Of a DNA stretch of 53,093 bases, positions 49,034-53,093 are shown one piece after another (the first letter of the stretch is position 1; each line of letters starts with the position of its first letter). The stretch is from an uncultured Anaerobiospirillum sp. (GTDB lineage Bacteria > Pseudomonadota > Gammaproteobacteria > Enterobacterales > Succinivibrionaceae), in the NCBI GenBank assembly GCA_944389785.1, contig CALXNP010000004.1, positions 1-53,093 on the forward strand. The letters are read 5' to 3'. The notes under the pieces were generated by a model, which did not search any database, was not told the origin of the DNA, and saw only the letters and a list, made by a program, of their open reading frames with translations. A program made the position numbers and the translations under genes.

Positions 49034-49567
49034 TTAGTTCAATTTAAAATTAAGCTTTTGTGCACCTGCCTCAATTAGAGCCTCGTGAGCATTATGTCGC
49101 TTAATACCATAAGCCCTCATACGTGAAGTTGCTTCTTTTAAATTTAATGAGGGACATTCATCTTTATCAAGATATGCGTTAATTTTATCATAGTCAAGCA
49201 TTTCATCTTCAGGTAACGATCCACTTCCCACAATACATGATGGCATAAAGCAATAAAGTTTAGGTTCACAACGCATAACTAAAGCCTCATGAACTAAATT
49301 AGTAGCTTGTTCTTTTATAAAAGTAAAACAATCATCTTGCTTTAAATTAAGCTCATCAAAAGCTTGTAATTCATCATTATCTAAAATATTGCCTCCCATG
49401 CCTGCACTGATATTTTTATTATCAATAATAAAATTAGCCTTACTATCTTTATAATCAAAAGCTAAACTTATCAATTGTGCTACAAAAGCTCTATCAGCAC
49501 TGCCATCAATTGCTACTAAACGCCATAAATTAGTATTTTGTAATTTTACTTTTAATAGATATTGCAT
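49034..49567 (-). CDS. PRiA4_ORF3-like domain protein (tentative)
   Basis: A 177-residue soluble protein. The N terminus (YLLKVKLQNTNLWRLVAIDG, then VAQLISLAFDYKDSKANFII) follows the 'LKV.L.....WR.......L..L...I..AFG' pattern of plasmid pRiA4b ORF-3-like domains. The end (SRMRAYGIKRHNAHEALIEAG) does not help. The match is by eye and weak. It lies 2 bases after the Sel1-repeat gene and 19 bases before nadA, so all three are probably co-transcribed. Function unknown. Confidence 0.5.
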   Translation of the reverse strand: MQYLLKVKLQNTNLWRLVAIDGSADRAFVAQLISLAFDYKDSKANFIIDNKNISAGMGGNILDNDELQAFDELNLKQDDCFTFIKEQATNLVHEALVMRCEPKLYCFMPSCIVGSGSLPEDEMLDYDKINAYLDKDECPSLNLKEATSRMRAYGIKRHNAHEALIEAGAQKLNFKLN

Positions 49568-49569
49568 AA

Positions 49570-52263
49570 TTATTGCTCTATATTTATTTTTACCACAGAA
49601 TCTTGATCTTTTAATTTAAGATCATCTTGTAAATACTCATCACTAAAAGCTTTATCATCATCTAAGATAGTATAGCTATAAAATGCCATAGCAAAAGCTT
49701 CACTTGCTCCAGCGTTCATAGCCTTAGTAAAATACTCACAAGCTTTTACTCTATCATTTTTACAACATATACTTCTAAGACAAAGCATACCCTTTAGCAT
49801 ATTAATGATACTATTATCTTGTTGTGTTTTGTCTATAGCTGATAGTTTTGACTCACATTCTTGGTAATTTATCTCGTAATCAAGTTTTAAACTAACATTA
49901 AATGAGAAGATTTGTTCTATACATCCATCGAAATTAGTCCAAATTGAGCTATATTTATCAATATGTTCACGTAACTTATTTAAAGTATCTGGAATAAGCA
50001 TAGAATTCCAAAAAAAATTATCATAGCTTTCTTGAAGAGCTCTAAAACATAAAAAATTTTGATTTTTTAATAAACTTTCAAAAAGAGCACTTAATAATTT
50101 AGCCAAATTTTCTTTAAAATGAATATTGTTAGTATTTTCAATTTTAAAAAAGTCAACCAAGCTTATAATACCATCGTCCATACTTGGTAAATGTGTATGC
50201 ATATTATAAGCATAGTCATCTTGTTTCATATTCTTATTTCTTAAAATATCAAAAGCTAAATGACTTCCTAAATCTATAGCTTTTTGTAAATAAAAATTAG
50301 CTTTTATAGGATTATGTGGCAAAATATTTGATTTATCATAAATTAAAAACATCATGATACTGGCAATATCATCATGTTGAGCTAAAGCCTCAATTTTTTG
50401 AATACATTTGATATATTCAAAAGGCTGAAAATCACCATTATTTTTTGCCTTATTTAAAGCCTCTATTGCAGGTAAATAATTATATTCTGCAGCTAAAAAT
50501 AACATAGTATAGGCTAGCTCTTTAGATTGTCCCATCAATAATTTAGATAAACTATAATAGGCTAGAACATAATTATTTTGTAAAGCTTTAAAACCAAAAT
50601 ATAGAGCTCTATCTGCTTGACTATTATCTAAAGATAAAGCAAATTGAGCAGGAGGATAAGATAATTCAGCTGCCAACAACATATATTTTTCATGCTTTTG
50701 TGCTATATCTTCATCTGTATTAATATCAGTATCTTCATTAATATTAATAATATCTACATCTTCATTGTTTTCATGACTTTTACTATATTTAATATTTTCA
50801 TCATCTGCATTTGGAAAATTATATATTGAATAGTTATAAACTATCTCACCAAATTTATAGATAACAGCTAAATCAACATATGGCTCATCTTCAACTGAAA
50901 TTAAATTATTATCTATCACAAAATTTAAATATTCATAAATAGCTAATCTATGTTTTTTTTCAATTCCAAATTTTAATAACTCTAAAATAATTTGTGTATT
51001 TGATTTATTCTTAAATTTTTTTTTAGTTTGTAAAGCTTCAATTATGGTCGCGTCTAAGCCATTAATTACTTCATATTTAGTATTTAATAAAGTAGCTATT
51101 GCTGTTGTAAGTCTAACACTTTTTAAAAAATCCTTATGATTAATTGTTATTAGCAACATATTTTCAATGTAATCTTCATAAAGATTAAATAAATCTTTAT
51201 TGATATCATTTTTAAATTTATAACCATGTCTAGAATTTGTAATTAGACAGATAATAGTGTTATAAACTATTTGTTCAAATATCTCAAAGTTATATACTAC
51301 TTTCTCAGTATCATATAAAACATCTTTAACTCCATTTTTAACATGGGCTAAATAACAAGACGAGATCTGTAATAGATCACTATCACAGATTAATAGAATA
51401 AAAGCATGTATAAAAAATTCTAATTGATTAACATTATTTTTATTAAAAAAACCATTATAAGAAGTAAACATTAAACCTAAAGCTAAATAAGCTAATGAAT
51501 TACCGCAAGCTGCACTATAACATAAAAATAAAAATCCTAAATTAATATCTTTAGGAACTAACTCACCATTGATATGAGCAAGACCTATGTGGTACGCACT
51601 TTGAGCATTCATTCCACAAAATAATTCATATTTTGTATGATCAGTAAGAATAGCCTGCACTACATAAGCATAAAGTGTTTTAGGTAAAATATATAAATCT
51701 TTTTGATACTCTATATCTAAGGTATTGTATATAGTAGTTTCATGAATACGAGATCCTATTGTAATATCATCACTATCTTTATTTTTAATAAGATTATAAA
51801 TAACATGAAATAAGAAAGTTGGATAAAATACAAAATTAGAATTAAAAACTGATGACTCTTGCTCAAAATGCTCTAAGATAGCAAAATATATATCATTAAA
51901 AGCATCTTCACTATCTAAGCATATGTCACCTGACTTTGAAGTATACACTGTATAAGGCAAATGTGACTTATCTTCTTTATGTAAATCCTCATAACAATAT
52001 TCAGCAAATTTGGTATTTAATTCTTTAATTTTATCTTTAGCTTCTGGCTTATTAAAACTTGAAATATAGTAATAAAAAATTGATTTAATATAAAATCCAT
52101 TATCTAAAGCATAACCACTATTCTGTAGTTTTACAGTTTTTTTTTCATATTGTGCTGCAAGATTAAAAAAATGTTCATAGTCTACTTTCTTATTAGTACA
52201 AGTTTTTAAACCTAATATTTTTTTTTCATATTTTTCTATATTTTTTAAAAAACTAGATTTCAT
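49570..52263 (-). CDS. Large Sel1-like repeat protein, 897 residues
   Basis: A cytoplasmic (no signal peptide) helical repeat protein. Sel1/TPR-like units can be seen: AQSAYHIGLAHINGELVPKD with SAACGNSLAYLALGLMF (about 230-265); AQFALSLDNSQADRALYFGF (about 535-560); AYTMLFLAAEYNYLPAIEAL; NPIKANFYLQKAIDLGSHLA; and NDRVKACEYFTKAMNAGASE near the C terminus. A very acidic insert (about 490-515, NNEDVDIININEDTDINTDE) divides the protein. Sel1 repeats are protein-interaction scaffolds; no catalytic domain is visible. It is first in an apparent three-gene unit with the PRiA4-like gene and nadA. Confidence 0.72.
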   Translation of the reverse strand: MKSSFLKNIEKYEKKILGLKTCTNKKVDYEHFFNLAAQYEKKTVKLQNSGYALDNGFYIKSIFYYYISSFNKPEAKDKIKELNTKFAEYCYEDLHKEDKSHLPYTVYTSKSGDICLDSEDAFNDIYFAILEHFEQESSVFNSNFVFYPTFLFHVIYNLIKNKDSDDITIGSRIHETTIYNTLDIEYQKDLYILPKTLYAYVVQAILTDHTKYELFCGMNAQSAYHIGLAHINGELVPKDINLGFLFLCYSAACGNSLAYLALGLMFTSYNGFFNKNNVNQLEFFIHAFILLICDSDLLQISSCYLAHVKNGVKDVLYDTEKVVYNFEIFEQIVYNTIICLITNSRHGYKFKNDINKDLFNLYEDYIENMLLITINHKDFLKSVRLTTAIATLLNTKYEVINGLDATIIEALQTKKKFKNKSNTQIILELLKFGIEKKHRLAIYEYLNFVIDNNLISVEDEPYVDLAVIYKFGEIVYNYSIYNFPNADDENIKYSKSHENNEDVDIININEDTDINTDEDIAQKHEKYMLLAAELSYPPAQFALSLDNSQADRALYFGFKALQNNYVLAYYSLSKLLMGQSKELAYTMLFLAAEYNYLPAIEALNKAKNNGDFQPFEYIKCIQKIEALAQHDDIASIMMFLIYDKSNILPHNPIKANFYLQKAIDLGSHLAFDILRNKNMKQDDYAYNMHTHLPSMDDGIISLVDFFKIENTNNIHFKENLAKLLSALFESLLKNQNFLCFRALQESYDNFFWNSMLIPDTLNKLREHIDKYSSIWTNFDGCIEQIFSFNVSLKLDYEINYQECESKLSAIDKTQQDNSIINMLKGMLCLRSICCKNDRVKACEYFTKAMNAGASEAFAMAFYSYTILDDDKAFSDEYLQDDLKLKDQDSVVKINIEQ

Positions 52264-52415
52264 ATTGTTACCTAAAATTTATGATAATTAACATTTGTGC
52301 TACTTTGCTAGCATATTATATATTAATACTTGTAATAAGAACAAATGTATAATAACAGATAAGACATATACGATAAGAGTAGATTAAGGATTTAATAAGA
52401 TTTGAATCTATGACA

Positions 52416-52493
52416 TGGTGGATGCTATAGGACTCGAACCTATGACCCTCTGCTTGTAAGGCAGATGCTCTAACCAGACTGAGCTAAGCATCC
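52416..52493 (-). tRNA. tRNA-Val (TAC anticodon)
   Basis: A 78-base cloverleaf with encoded CCA, identical to the plus-strand tRNA-Val at 188-265. It is the last gene of the tRNA operon on this strand and lies 74 bases after tRNA-Leu. Confidence 0.95.
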
Positions 52494-52566
52494 ATGTTTT
52501 AGGATTACCTTGCAAATTATACATAAAATTATAAACTTTGCAAGTTACTTTAATAACTTTTTTAAG

Positions 52567-52650
52567 TGGTGCGGGAGAAGGGACTCGAACCCTTACACCG
52601 AAGGCGCCAGAACCTAAATCTGGTGCGTCTACCAATTTCGCCACTCCCGC
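52567..52650 (-). tRNA. tRNA-Leu (TAG anticodon)
   Basis: Acceptor GCGGGAG pairs with CTCCCGC. Anticodon stem-loop CCAGA-TTTAGGT-TCTGG gives anticodon TAG (Leu, CTA). A long variable arm (GCGCCTTCGGTGT) and encoded CCA are present. An ORF drawn over this region is a shadow of the tRNA. Confidence 0.96.
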
Positions 52651-52662
52651 ACACCCCTAAAA

Positions 52663-52739
52663 TGGGGTGGCTGATGGGGCTCGAACCCACGACAACCGGA
52701 ATCACAATCCGGGACTCTACCAACTGAGCTACAGCCACC
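52663..52739 (-). tRNA. tRNA-His (GTG anticodon)
   Basis: Starts with the extra G-1 (GGTGGCT) typical of tRNA-His. The anticodon loop TTGTGAT gives GTG, and the sequence ends CCCCA. The GTG anticodon makes it a substrate for the tgt/queA pathway encoded in this window. Confidence 0.97.
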
Positions 52740-52766
52740 ATTGCGCTTTGTTAAGAGATAATTAAG

Positions 52767-52843
52767 TGGCGCGACCTAAAGGAGTCGAACCTTTGACCCA
52801 CAGCTTAGAAGGCTGTTGCTCTATCCAACTGAGCTAAGGCCGC
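52767..52843 (-). tRNA. tRNA-Arg (TCT anticodon)
   Basis: Acceptor GCGGCCT pairs with AGGTCGC (one G-T), anticodon loop CTTCTAA gives TCT (Arg, AGA), with encoded CCA. It is first in the Arg-His-Leu-Val operon, an order similar to the enteric argX-hisR-leuT cluster. Confidence 0.96.
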
Positions 52844-52913
52844 ACACTCAAACCGTGGCTCATATGAGCTTTTGGTCTTGCCAATTTTCTAAATCAGCTC
52901 TCAACGGGTGCAT

Positions 52914-52942
52914 ATGTTACAGTTTTTACCATAAAGCGTCAA
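52914..52942 (-). promoter_or_regulatory. Promoter of the tRNA-Arg-His-Leu-Val operon
   Basis: On the minus strand TTGACG (52937-52942), a 17-base spacer, and TAACAT (52914-52919), followed by the GC-rich discriminator GCACCCG. A near-consensus -35 with a GC-rich discriminator is the layout of stringently controlled stable-RNA promoters. Confidence 0.75.
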
Positions 52943-53093
52943 GTATTATTTTTAATAAATTTGATACAATTTAACTAACATATTGATTTTTAAAATCTTT
53001 TATTTCAGATTTTCCAGGAGCTGTACGGACGGATCGTCATTTGATATGGCCTATTTCTTATGCTATCCTAGGGAGGAAAGAGATATAGCTTAA

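Noticed and set aside
52408..52644. A 78-residue minus-strand ORF beginning MAKLVDAPDLGSGAF
   Set aside because: It runs through the tRNA-Leu and tRNA-Val genes and their T loops; it is the well-known spurious translation of tRNA sequence.

Overview
The window is an AT-rich (roughly one-third G+C by eye, not computed) bacterial chromosome segment, densely packed and mostly read from the minus strand. Gene content and order are gammaproteobacterial: ruvCAB-ybgC-tolQRAB-pal-cpoB; rlmN-rodZ-ispG-hisS-yfgM-bamB-der; queA-tgt-yajC-secD-secF; a lapC(yejM)-type gene; an nlpI gene; and leuABCD. A fliS-like gene implies a flagellated cell. Low G+C with this mix would fit an Aeromonadales/Succinivibrionaceae-type organism, but that is inference from synteny and composition, not a match.

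Layout: 1-265, two tRNA-Lys and one tRNA-Val (+). 354-8276, Tol-Pal envelope operon and Holliday-junction genes (-). 8731-9760, a small basic ORF plus fliS and a fliT-like gene (+). 10039-18918, der back to rlmN: ribosome assembly, outer-membrane assembly, histidyl-tRNA synthetase, isoprenoid and cell-shape genes (-). 19049-29798, a sirtuin, then a tightly coupled minus-strand run queA, tgt, yajC, terminator, secD, secF, nlpI, an ArsR-type regulator, a cysteine desulfurase, pepB and a small secreted protein. 29902-31506, an HExxH/VWA protein. 31986-34543, lapC(yejM) and cnoX (+). 34649-36604, deaD (-), sharing a complex AT-rich intergenic region with leuABCD (+, 37094-41793). 41958-42977, galM behind a LacI-family-type operator. 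43220-44424, an apparent iron/manganese regulatory locus (-): a 53-residue FeoB-associated Cys-rich membrane protein, a Fur-like protein without a metal-binding C-terminal domain, and a DtxR/MntR regulator, all behind a large inverted repeat. 44444-45917, an unknown membrane protein and a decayed gene. 46038-52263, cstA, nadA, a PRiA4-like protein and a giant Sel1-repeat protein (-). 52416-52942, a tRNA operon Arg-His-Leu-Val (-) with a good promoter.

Most of the window is conserved housekeeping. The accessory parts most worth a second look are: the regulator-desulfurase-peptidase cassette fused to the secDF operon (21-24 kb); the metal-regulatory locus at 43.2-44.4 kb; the deaD/leuA intergenic region; the pseudogene at 45.3-45.9 kb; and the unidentified small ORF before fliS. 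No CRISPR array, insertion sequence, prophage or recognisable defence system was seen. Several starts were moved inward from the longest ORF where a Shine-Dalgarno (SD) sequence, a terminator or family length decides the matter: tolB, bamB, the 176-aa secreted protein, nlpI, secD, leuB and the Fur-like gene.
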